Source: Rhodopirellula sp.
Lineage (GTDB): Bacteria; Planctomycetota; Planctomycetia; Pirellulales; Pirellulaceae
DNA: 12,768 bases
Direction: 5' to 3'
Assembly (NCBI GenBank): GCA_003513555.1
Contig: DOPG01000331.1
Coordinates: 1-12,768, forward strand
Position 1 is the stretch's first letter, and every line of letters begins with the position of its first letter. The translations under genes were made by a program, and so were the position numbers. The notes under the pieces were generated by a model that was given only the letters and a program-made list of their open reading frames with translations, ran no database searches and was not told where the DNA came from. This document shows, in pieces, positions 1 to 8,200 of the stretch.

Positions 1-444
1 TTGATGGCATCGGGCAGTGGAAACCCCAACCTGCAGGGCACCGCCGAAAATCTCAAAACTTCGTCAAGGATTCAGGCTGCAATCGTCATGGCAGGCCCAT
101 TGGAAATGTTGACCGGAAGCGTCGCAGAGCGTTCAAGAAGCGGAAAAGGTTTCTCAAATTCCAACAGCTGGCTACGTGGCACCGTCGATGAAAAACCAAG
201 GTTGTACCGAGATGCTGACGCCTTTGAACAAATCGACAAGAACACCTGCCCTATCCTGTTCATGACAGGGGAATTTGACAATCCAGCAAGAAACCAGCGT
301 TCACGTGATCGCTTATCCAAGTTAGGTATCGCAACCGATATCAAAACCTACCAAGATGGCAAACATGGATGCTGGAACCGCTTACCCTGGCTCGACGAGA
401 TGGTACCCGACATGGGTAGTTTTCTAAGCCAACATTTGCAGTAA
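1..444 (+). CDS. Alpha/beta-hydrolase (esterase/peptidase-like), C-terminal part, 5' truncated
   Basis: This is the last 147 residues of a gene that begins left of the window; the reading frame is open from base 1, so the leading TTG is an internal Leu codon rather than a proven start. The opening residues (LMASGSGNP) resemble the stretch just after the GxSxGG nucleophile elbow in BD-FAE/dienelactone-hydrolase-like enzymes, so the catalytic Ser should lie just outside. Strand-plus-acid motif PILFMTGEFDNP (acid Asp about residue 93) and the KHGCW motif (His about residue 122, bases 364-366) give the other two members of the triad. The segment between them (QRSRDRLSKLGI...) is the usual helix before the final strand. 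Role inferred: hydrolysis of an ester or peptide bond, possibly deacetylation of carbohydrate. It ends with TAA and faces the sulfatase gene. The family is fairly sure; the substrate is unknown. Confidence 0.72.
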   Translation: MMASGSGNPNLQGTAENLKTSSRIQAAIVMAGPLEMLTGSVAERSRSGKGFSNSNSWLRGTVDEKPRLYRDADAFEQIDKNTCPILFMTGEFDNPARNQRSRDRLSKLGIATDIKTYQDGKHGCWNRLPWLDEMVPDMGSFLSQHLQ

Positions 445-489
445 GCAACAGATTGGCAACAAATGCCCTGGCTGGCGAATCTGTTGCCA
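445..489. terminator. Long inverted repeat between convergent genes, candidate bidirectional terminator
   Basis: GCAACAGATT (445-454) pairs perfectly with AATCTGTTGC (478-487) across a 23-base loop. An overlapping alternative pairs TGGCAACA (454-461) with TGTTGCCA (482-489). The alternatives arise because GCAACA occurs twice, 11 bases apart (445-450 and 456-461). The structure starts directly after the TAA of the upstream gene and lies 26 bases beyond the sulfatase stop, the expected place for a shared terminator of two convergent genes. Neither strand shows a U-run after the stem, so classical rho-independent termination is uncertain; it could instead protect mRNA 3' ends. Confidence 0.45.
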
Positions 490-514
490 GCATGCACACA
501 AAAGAAACTGACGC

Positions 515-1927
515 TCAATGTTGGTAATCAGCGCCTGACCAACTTCGTAACACAGACTGCTGCCAGTCCTCGAGCGCAGTGGTCAACTCGCGGACTCGTT
601 CTGGCTCTTGGCTGCTAAGGTCTCTTGCTTCCATGGGATCGTTCACCAAGTGATACAGTTCGTACTTCACGTTTCCTCGACTCTCGATGCGATGCAGTTT
701 CCACGGCCATGCGTTCCATGCCGCGTGCCCGCGTGAGTCGAGACTTTCAAAGTCAGGAAACTCATTTACATTTTTCAATATTCTTTCGGGATGCGGATTA
801 GGCTTTCCAGCGATTTTCGCTTCCATCAGTGCCTTGATGATTCTGTCACTCCAAGTGCCCTGCCCATCGCGGAATCCATGCCAGAACCCCATGCCAGGGC
901 GAGTCGATTGTTCCCCTGCAATCACTGGCGATAGATCGATCCCATCAAGTGGTGTTTGGCGATCAACCTTGGCTCGACCGATAGTGATCAGCGTGGGATA
1001 AAGGTCCGATGAAAATGCAGGTGTATCAATCTTCCGGGCGTGATATTTAGCAGGCCACTGCATGATGGCGGGGACACGTAAGCCCCCTTCATAAATACTT
1101 CCTTTCTTGGCTCTGCCACCTGACGAGGCGGGAATCAAACCGCCATTGTCACTGCAGTACAAAAAGAGGGTGTTGTCCCTGATCCCCAGTTCAGTCAACG
1201 TCTGTTGCAGCCTTCCGATTTGCTGGTCAAGCAGTGTGATTTCACGAAAGTAGCCCGGCTTTTTCGTATTTTGCTCGTTGTACAGTTGACTGGCTTGATC
1301 GAGATCGGGGAGTTCTTCCTGTGGATCGTGTGGTGAAGGAAACCAGGTGACTGCAAACATCGGCTGACCACCAGAGTGATGCCGAGTCAGAAAGTCGATC
1401 GTAGCATCCATGCTGATCACTGTTCCCGCCCCCTTGATCTGTTCGTAGCTTCCATTTCGACTCAGATAGGGGTCGTTGTCAAAAAAGTTCAATCCTGAAA
1501 GCCACTCATCAAACCCCGCACCACCGGGACTGGTGGGACTGTCGGGTTGCACCGACCCGATATGCCACTTTCCAAAGTGCCCCGTCACATAGCCAACATC
1601 TTTCAAAGCCTCAGCAATCGTCGTTTCATGGGGCCTCATATAATGCCCGTGATTTGGCACGTTAGTCCGAAATGGGTGACGGCCAGTCATCACACTGGCT
1701 CGCGTGGGTGAGCAGACGGGTGCACTTGCATAAAACCGATTGAAAACCACTCCCGTTTCCGCCATCGCATCCAAATGGGGTGTCTGCACAAACGGGTGGC
1801 CGGTGTACCCAGTGTCTCCGTAGCCATGATCATCGGCCATCACAATCACAACATTGGGTCGCTCATCACCAAACAATGGCAAAGACAGCAGGACGAAACA
1901 GATCACAGCAGGACTGGTGAATCGCAT
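515..1927 (-). CDS. Secreted type I (formylglycine) sulfatase, arylsulfatase family
   Basis: A 470-residue protein, normal length for a type I sulfatase, which hydrolyses sulfate esters on aromatic or carbohydrate substrates. Residues 1-20 form a signal peptide (hydrophobic VICFVLLSLPLF), placing it outside the cytoplasm. Core motifs are intact: metal-binding ADDHGYGD (Asp32, Asp33), signature CSPTRAS with Cys72 (bases 1712-1714) as the residue converted to formylglycine and Arg76 beside it, GKWHIG (Lys120, His122), SPHDP (His200), SDNGG (Asp260, Asn261) and KKGSIYEGGLRVP (Lys274/275). A C-terminal subdomain with ELYHLVNDPMEARDL follows, typical of the family. The ATG follows an A-run with no good Shine-Dalgarno. 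The maturase (formylglycine-generating enzyme) is not in the window. It stands alone: convergent with the hydrolase gene and divergent from DUF1501-C. Planctomycetes carry many sulfatases, often against algal sulfated polysaccharides, but the substrate here is not determinable. Confidence 0.95.
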   Translation of the reverse strand: MRFTSPAVICFVLLSLPLFGDERPNVVIVMADDHGYGDTGYTGHPFVQTPHLDAMAETGVVFNRFYASAPVCSPTRASVMTGRHPFRTNVPNHGHYMRPHETTIAEALKDVGYVTGHFGKWHIGSVQPDSPTSPGGAGFDEWLSGLNFFDNDPYLSRNGSYEQIKGAGTVISMDATIDFLTRHHSGGQPMFAVTWFPSPHDPQEELPDLDQASQLYNEQNTKKPGYFREITLLDQQIGRLQQTLTELGIRDNTLFLYCSDNGGLIPASSGGRAKKGSIYEGGLRVPAIMQWPAKYHARKIDTPAFSSDLYPTLITIGRAKVDRQTPLDGIDLSPVIAGEQSTRPGMGFWHGFRDGQGTWSDRIIKALMEAKIAGKPNPHPERILKNVNEFPDFESLDSRGHAAWNAWPWKLHRIESRGNVKYELYHLVNDPMEARDLSSQEPERVRELTTALEDWQQSVLRSWSGADYQH

Positions 1928-1976
1928 TTTTTTTCAACGCAAATGAACGCGGCAAGTATTGACGACATGAACGATT

Positions 1977-1994
1977 TAAGTCGTTGATGACTTA
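1977..1994. repeat. Perfect 6+6 inverted repeat, possible operator upstream of sulfatase
   Basis: TAAGTC (1977-1982) and GACTTA (1989-1994) are exact reverse complements separated by six bases. The repeat lies 50 bases upstream of the sulfatase ATG, a plausible operator distance, but a repeat this short can occur by chance. Confidence 0.25.
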
Positions 1995-2003
1995 CAGTTT
2001 AGC

Positions 2004-2013
2004 GTCCGCGGAC
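2004..2013. repeat. Perfect 10-bp palindrome GTCCGCGGAC
   Basis: An uninterrupted 10-base palindrome in an otherwise AT-leaning intergenic region, ten bases from the inverted repeat at 1977-1994. It may be a dimeric regulator site in the divergent promoter region. No regulator gene is in the window, so the assignment is speculative. Confidence 0.25.
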
Positions 2014-2271
2014 AGACGATGCTTACACCCGCAGGCCTTGTTATTTTCTGCCGTTAGGGCAAAAGAGGTTGACAAAACCATTCGTTACCTTGAGGTCGCG
2101 ACGAGAAACACCCCGTATTTTTATGTCAAAAACATACTTTACAAAGGTTTCGCCACAGCCCTGCTAATTTTCACACGGAGACATCGATTGTTTCAAAAAG
2201 AGAAGAATTGGCGTTCCATCCACACGCCCAAGTGAACAAGGTTAAAATGGAGCTCAATTGACCACTGAACT

Positions 2272-2277
2272 AGGGGG
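2272..2277 (+). promoter_or_regulatory. Shine-Dalgarno of DUF1501-C
   Basis: AGGGGG ends eight bases before the ATG at 2286-2288. It is the strongest ribosome-binding site seen in the window and fixes the start of the gene, agreeing with the twin-arginine-like leader that begins immediately. Confidence 0.7.
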
Positions 2278-2285
2278 ATTTTGGA

Positions 2286-3713
2286 ATGCCGATCGATCGC
2301 CGCTCCTTGCTTGTCGCTTCTGCTGCCGGCTATGCAGGCTTGCATTTGGGCGTTCCGAGATCGCTCTCAGCTGGCGAGCGTAGCGTTGCAGCCCAACAAC
2401 TCAGCGACCGGACATTGGGCGGTGGGACCGCCAAATCAGTAATCCTGTTTTTTTTATGTGGCGGAGCGTCCCATATCGACACGTGGGACATGAAGCCTGA
2501 TGCTCCCAGCGAGTACCGTGGACCGTTCTCGCCAATTTCAACATCATCGCCCGAGATCAAACTCTGCGAACACCTTCCCTTACTTGCCAAACAGGCACAT
2601 CAACTATCGGTCGTTCACTCTGTCGGAGGAACAGTGAACACGAATGATCACCACGCCGGCTACTACTACAACCTGACCGGGCACGTCCCAGACGAGACGT
2701 TCAAAACTCAAGGTAACGATCGCAGACCGTACTCAGATGATTGGCCATTCATGGGGTCGGTGGTCAGTTCTCGGGCAAATCACCCGACGACACTACCCGG
2801 AGCGATCACACTTCCCCACATGCCCAGTCGAAAACCATACACAAGGCCTGGTCAATTTGCCGCAAAACTGGGCGTAGAGTTCGATCCCTTGTATGTGAAT
2901 GGCTCTGTCGACCAGCCGCTGTTATTCCAAGCCCCCTCACTGATGGTCTCCGGCGATATCACGCGAGAGCAATTCCTGTCAAAGCAACAATTATTCAAGA
3001 CACTGGATAAGGCCCGCACAGAGTTCGACTCATCGCCTCAAGTGCGTCTGTGGAAACAGCATCAGGAACGCACGATGAACCTTTTGATGGCAAGTGAGAC
3101 CACGACAGTATTTGATCTTGAAAAAGAACCACTTTCCGTTCGCGAACGCTACGGAAATTCTGTCAATGCGATGAGTCTTCTGCTTGCTCGACGGCTAGTG
3201 CAAGCTGAAGTCCCCTTTGTCACCGTTTTCTGGAAAGAAAACGAGAAGATCAAAGACAAGTGCAAGAGCGCCGGGGGGTGGGATACCCATGGCAACAACT
3301 TTGGCTGTCTGAAAGACCACTTGCTACCGGAGTTTGACAAAGCCTTCTCTGCACTTGTCGAAGACCTGTCTGCACAAGGCATGCTGGACGAAACTTTACT
3401 TGTGGTGACAAGCGAAATGGGACGCCAGCCCAAGATTGGAGATCGTCGCTCGGGCGGTGTCAGTGGCGCGGGACGTGATCATTGGACACATTGCCAAAGC
3501 GTTTTGATGGCAGGTGGCGGGATACAGGGCGGACAATCCTTTGGCTCAAGTGATCGCTTTGGCGAATACCCGAGCGATCACCCAGTCACCCCAGCCGACA
3601 TCACCAAGACGGTTTACCATGCGACCGGCACTCACGACCTGATTGCACGGGATTCCCAAGACCGCCCGTTCAGCCTGCTGGAACCGGGCAAGCCGATCAT
3701 GGACTTGTTTTAG
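2286..3713 (+). CDS. DUF1501 family secreted protein (DUF1501-C)
   Basis: A 475-residue member of DUF1501, a family placed in the alkaline-phosphatase/sulfatase fold superfamily but without an established reaction. The leader DRRSLLVASAAGYAGLHLG resembles a twin-arginine export signal. Family landmarks: FFLCGGASHIDTWDMKPDAP (residues 55-74, Asp65 and Asp68 probable metal ligands), EYRGPFSPI (76-84), LCEHLPLLAK (93-102), DHHAGYY (121-127), RERYGNS (286-292), GGWDTHGNNF (330-339), LDETLLVVTSEMGR (367-380) and GRDHW (396-400). Oddities: the usual EFGRTP is EMGRQP here, and a charged stretch around residues 317-329 makes the segment before WDTHG longer than in the other two copies. It is transcribed opposite to the four-gene block and its stop overlaps the PSCyt1-WD40 gene by 17 bp. 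It has no PSCyt partner of its own in the window. Family is certain; function is unknown. Confidence 0.93.
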   Translation: MPIDRRSLLVASAAGYAGLHLGVPRSLSAGERSVAAQQLSDRTLGGGTAKSVILFFLCGGASHIDTWDMKPDAPSEYRGPFSPISTSSPEIKLCEHLPLLAKQAHQLSVVHSVGGTVNTNDHHAGYYYNLTGHVPDETFKTQGNDRRPYSDDWPFMGSVVSSRANHPTTLPGAITLPHMPSRKPYTRPGQFAAKLGVEFDPLYVNGSVDQPLLFQAPSLMVSGDITREQFLSKQQLFKTLDKARTEFDSSPQVRLWKQHQERTMNLLMASETTTVFDLEKEPLSVRERYGNSVNAMSLLLARRLVQAEVPFVTVFWKENEKIKDKCKSAGGWDTHGNNFGCLKDHLLPEFDKAFSALVEDLSAQGMLDETLLVVTSEMGRQPKIGDRRSGGVSGAGRDHWTHCQSVLMAGGGIQGGQSFGSSDRFGEYPSDHPVTPADITKTVYHATGTHDLIARDSQDRPFSLLEPGKPIMDLF

Positions 3714-5184
3714 CATTCACGGTTTTGTCAGCGCCAACATCCGTGTCACTCGTCTTGACTTTCCCTGGACCTCTGGGCTGCGCGAGCCAACTACTCACAA
3801 GAGTTCCATCTGAAAGATTCCAGACTCGTATTTCACCATCATACGAACCGGTTGCAACCTTGGTGTGATCCGAGTGAACAGCGGAGCACAACACCCAATC
3901 GGAGTGCCCCTGAAAATGAGTGGCTACCTGATTCTTTGTGAGATCCACTTTGACCAACTTCTTGTCGCTTGAGGGCACGAAGGCAAAATCCCCAGCAACT
4001 GCAATTCGGTAGCCTTCACCACCAAGTGACACCTCAGCTATTTTCTTGGCGTCAGAGACGTTCCAACGATGAATTTTTTTATCACTTCCAGTAGACACAA
4101 CCTGTTGTCCATCAGGCAGCATGAAAACGCCGCGTACCGCATTGCCATGCCCTTGATAACTGATCAGTAACTGGCCAGTTTCTGCATTGAAGACTTTGGC
4201 TGACTTATCCCGACTTGCTGACACCAACTTGGTCCCATCCTTGCTCCAGGCAATCGCGTTTACAAAATCAGCATGACTAAGCAGAGTCTTCTGCAACTGG
4301 AGGGTTTCCATATCAATGATGCGAATCGTCTTATCGGCAGAGGCAATCGCCAACTTTTTCCCATCCGGCCGAAACGCCAAATCAAGGACAATGTCATCAC
4401 AAACCGCAAGCACTGCCGTGACTTTCTGACTCGCAAGATCAATCACACGAACATCACCAGCAAACCCAGGACGTCCACTGGCAACAACAACTTGTTGTGC
4501 GACAGCAGCTTGGGAGACATCGGCATCTGCCGCGTTCTTCGCCTGAACAGCGAAAGAGAGAGGTGGAAAAGCAATCGCATAGGTTTGCTGTCCAACATTG
4601 CCGATGCGGTTTTTCAGATTCCCCTTTGTATCCCAAACCAGAATTTCGTTGTAACCACCACTAAAAAGCAGATCGTTTTCCGTTGAAAACGCGATCGCGG
4701 TCACTTGCAACGGCGCGGGGTAGCTGGCGGGCGCTGCCGGATGCTCCTGGGGTGGAATAACAAAAGACAACTTTGTATCCGGGTCATCGCCATCGAACAT
4801 CGCACCTTGCCCGATCCAATCTGACACCACTTTGATTTGCTCTGCAGTCAACGCCTCTGTTTCCGCCGGCATTCGCTCGAATGCATCCTCAACGGTCAGT
4901 CGCCGCAACAATTCAGCACCCTCATCTTTGCTGACTTCCAGAGGCATCACCCCGCTATCACCTGGCTTAGACAACTCCGTGAAGGTATCAATGCGATACC
5001 CACCCTCAGCTTTCTTGGCATCATGGCAAGCGACACAATTTTCCAGAAAAATGGGGGCTACGTCACGTTTGAAACTGATACTACTGTCGTCTGCAGCGAC
5101 CACACTTACCATTAGAAACGCAATGGCTGCCGTTACCAATTCGGTTCGCAACTGTTGCTGATTGCACTGAAAAATTCTTTTCAT
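3697..5184 (-). CDS. PSCyt1 cytochrome c domain fused to seven-bladed WD40 propeller
   Basis: A 495-residue exported protein. Residues 1-31 are a signal peptide (LVTAAIAFLMVSVVAA). Residues 36-131 are a planctomycete cytochrome c (PSCyt1) domain: SFKRDVAPIFLENCVACH with heme-binding Cys50, Cys53 and His54 (bases 5023-5037), and ERMPAE with Met105 as likely distal heme ligand. A Pro/Ala-rich linker (143-160) leads to seven WD40-like repeats starting near residues 161, 199, 263, 304, 346, 388 and 427, enough to close one propeller. Repeat 2 contains an Ala/Asp/Gln-rich insertion (about 209-230) and repeat 6 is degenerate. The last about 25 residues are a polar tail. As the final gene of the minus-strand block, it lies 87 bases after the giant DUF1549/DUF1553 gene. 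The ATG has no clear Shine-Dalgarno. Inferred role: periplasmic electron carrier tethered to a protein-binding scaffold. Confidence 0.93.
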   Translation of the reverse strand: MKRIFQCNQQQLRTELVTAAIAFLMVSVVAADDSSISFKRDVAPIFLENCVACHDAKKAEGGYRIDTFTELSKPGDSGVMPLEVSKDEGAELLRRLTVEDAFERMPAETEALTAEQIKVVSDWIGQGAMFDGDDPDTKLSFVIPPQEHPAAPASYPAPLQVTAIAFSTENDLLFSGGYNEILVWDTKGNLKNRIGNVGQQTYAIAFPPLSFAVQAKNAADADVSQAAVAQQVVVASGRPGFAGDVRVIDLASQKVTAVLAVCDDIVLDLAFRPDGKKLAIASADKTIRIIDMETLQLQKTLLSHADFVNAIAWSKDGTKLVSASRDKSAKVFNAETGQLLISYQGHGNAVRGVFMLPDGQQVVSTGSDKKIHRWNVSDAKKIAEVSLGGEGYRIAVAGDFAFVPSSDKKLVKVDLTKNQVATHFQGHSDWVLCSAVHSDHTKVATGSYDGEIRVWNLSDGTLVSSWLAQPRGPGKVKTSDTDVGADKTVNAKTSP

Positions 5185-5271
5185 GATTCGTTATTTAAAA
5201 GCAGAAATCAACAGGAGGCAGAAAAGCTGGCATGAACGACACGCCACAGCGAGATCAGGAACAGTAAAATC

Positions 5272-8200
5272 TCAATGCTGGAAAATGAACTCATCTGTAT
5301 TCAAAAGAGCCCAACAAACATCAGCCAGTCCATCAGCAGGCGTCTCGCGTTTACCACAGTGTGCGATTGCAGCATTGCGCTCAAATTCCGTTGGCAATCT
5401 GCAAACAGCGGACAAGTACAAACGGTCAATAATTTCCGATAATGGAACCTCACTCTTCAGAGCCATACGAAACCGATTTGATTCCTCCTGCAATTTTTTA
5501 TGAATGGTTGCTCCATTGAATAATTCAATCGCCATACCAAGATTGGAATCACTCGCCCGTTCACAAGCGCAGACAGTACTACGCTCGGGCTGACCAAAGA
5601 CCTTTAAAAAATCAAGCTTGACGAGGTCAGGAGCAGGCAGATGAGTGGCTTTCGTCCCCACAGGCAAGTTGGCAAATTTCTCTTCCAGCCCCGTTGCATG
5701 ATTGATCGCATCGAGCAACTGCTCAGCGTTCAACAAACGCGGCAGTTGATGCGAAAAATAGACTTGATCGTTACGGTTTGAATCATTGGCTAGATAACTA
5801 GCTTGGTAGGTTCGACTGTTGAGAATCCGCCTCAACAAATGTTTGCGATCAAATCCACTCTCTGCAAAATCCTTCGCTAGTGCATCCAGCAGCGGGCCAT
5901 TGGCTGGTGGATTCGAATCACGAAAGTCATCGATCGGCTCGACGATTCCACGAGCAAAACATTCGCTCCAAATCCGATTCGCCTCAATCTTTGCAAAATA
6001 CGGATTCTCGACGTTCACAAGCCAGTCAACAAAAGTATCACGACGATCGCCGTGAATGACAGATTCTACTGTTCCATCCACAGGCAGCCATGGCTTCATC
6101 TGCTGCCCGGTCCGAGGTTGGGTAACTTCGCCCGTAGCCGCTGACCAGACGAACATTTCACCTGGACGTTGTGTATCGCGTCTTTGCACGCGCTGGAAGA
6201 AAGCTCCCAGCCCGTAATAGTTATCTTGGGTCCAGCGTTCAAAAGGATGATTGTGACACTTGGCACATTGCAGGCGAGCTCCCAGAAACACTTGTGAAAC
6301 TGTTTCCACGCAATCATTCATGCTGGTAGCCGTGCGATAAAAATTAGCAGGTGGATTCGAAAGGGTGGATCCATCTGCAGAAAGCAATTGCTTGGCAAAT
6401 TCATCGTACGGCATATTGGTCCGGAACGCTTCTTCAACCCAGCGGTGATATTTGTGAACTCCCTCTTTTCCAACCAACTGCGTGGTCATTTTGAGCAGGT
6501 CACCCCACTTCAACGCCCAGAACTTTGAGTACTCTTCACGCTGCAGCAGGCGATCGATCAATGCTGCGCGTTTACCGTCAGAGGTATCCGCGAGAAATTG
6601 CTTACTCTCTTGCACGCTGGGTAGGATTCCAATTACATCCAGATAAACACGTCGTAAAAACTCCGAATCATTGCAAGTTGCTGACGGGAGGTACTGAATC
6701 TGTTTCAACTTTACATTGACGAGTTCGTCGATGTAATTTGCTTCAGGCGGGGATTTCCACTCGAAATCCGGCCTGCGTTGCACAAACATGAATGGAACAG
6801 ACTCGATGTGCTCGAGGAAACGCACCAAAACCACCGCCTCGCCTTGTGCTCCCGCCTCAACCCAGCCTGACTCATCGACTGCCGCAATCGTTTGGTCAGA
6901 GCTCTCATAAACCACGAGGTCCGTCACATCCCGTGATGTTCCATCTGCAAAATGAGCGAGTACTGACAATTGTTGTCGTCCTTGCTCTAGAGCCATGATC
7001 CGCTTTCGAGCGGGATAAACTTCAAGACTTACGCAGCGTGATGCCTCAGGCGGGTCGGCCTGAGCTCCCTCAGAAATCCAATCACGCAGGATTTGATAAG
7101 CAGGATCTTGAGGTTGAAGCTGCTTTCCCCCCCCATGACTGACTTTCATAAGTGGTTTCTGCAACAGTAAACTCTGCTCCGGTTGTATTCGGTTGACTCG
7201 CCTACCAAAGTCCTCACGAATCAATGTGAGAAGATCAAGTTTCTGGTCAAAACCCCTTAGCGAAAGGCGAAACATTCCCTTCCCGCTGGGCGAACCATGA
7301 CAGGCACCCGAGTTGCAACCCTGCTTTGAAAGTGCCACAAGAACCTCTGACTCAAAAGCAACATTGCGATGTTTTTCTGCAGCTGACACGCGGACCGGAA
7401 CATTGACTTTCAGCAAGCCAACCTGCACGACTAGCTCCGTAACACCATCAGCCTTTGGATAAACCACCCCGTCTCGAACTTCTGCAACACTTTCATCCAG
7501 ACAACTAAGCACGGCCTCACGTGTCCAGTCCTGCGGGACATCCTGAGCATCGTAGCCAGTCACAACCAACTGCCGTTTGGATGACTTACCTGTGAGCTCA
7601 ACTTTCGCCGGATGCACCTGAAGACTTTCAGGCATACTTGCAATCGGCAGGGAAGATAAATCCTGAGCAAATTTGAGCGGATTCCCATGATAGTGAGTCA
7701 CAACCTCAACGCGTATGATGCCGTTGTCAGCAGCATTATCAGGTGGCAGAGTCAAATCGAACACGGCAGCATCTGCATCCGCCGGGACACTCACTGGTCC
7801 AGCAACGGTCCATCCTTTCGGAAGCGTTGAGAACGCAACCTCAACGGACTGAGGATCATCCCCCTCACGCTCAACATTTAGAGAGATGGAGTGTGTTTTC
7901 CCTGCGACCAGTTGCTCAGGGGCTGACACACTCACTTTAACCGGATCGATCCACTCAACGGGCAGCTCTTTTTCCATCACCCGTCCTCGTCCGTTGAATT
8001 CGGAATACGCCAAACATGAAACGGATGAGGGCTCTTCCATTGGGTCCCGGCGAGAGAGCGTCAGGGTGTACTTATCTTTGTCAGCTTTGGTTACAACATT
8101 CCACTGACCATGTGACGGATCATTTAATAACGTGAGGCCTGACTTGAACTTGTCGTTCATTCGTTTTAATACAAGGGTCGCCTGATGACTCTTGTGCTGT

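Larger units (their letters stand above)
1928..2285. promoter_or_regulatory. Divergent intergenic region between sulfatase and DUF1501-C
   Basis: This 358-base stretch separates two divergently transcribed genes, so promoters for both should lie here. I could not define either: a perfect TTGACA stands at 2069-2074 on the plus strand, but nothing TATAAT-like is found 16-18 bases downstream. Two short inverted repeats near the sulfatase side are listed separately. The open frame at 1984-2235 (83 codons, TTG start, no Shine-Dalgarno, no recognisable domain) is probably chance. No tRNA or riboswitch-like structure was recognised. Confidence 0.4.

Noticed and set aside
1926..1933. T-run near the sulfatase start as a terminator tail
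   Set aside because: It lies at the 5' end of the minus-strand gene with no stem before it; on the coding strand it is just an A-run before the ATG.
2069..2074. Perfect TTGACA as a -35 box for DUF1501-C
   Set aside because: No TATAAT-like hexamer at 16-18 bases downstream, and it lies over 200 bases from the start codon.
1984..2235. 83-codon plus-strand open frame in the sulfatase/DUF1501-C gap
   Set aside because: TTG start without Shine-Dalgarno, basic unpatterned sequence, no recognisable domain, and it lies where promoters of two divergent genes must be. Probably chance.
4273..4686. 137-codon plus-strand open frame antisense to the WD40 gene
   Set aside because: A shadow of the repeat-encoding minus strand; no recognisable protein features.
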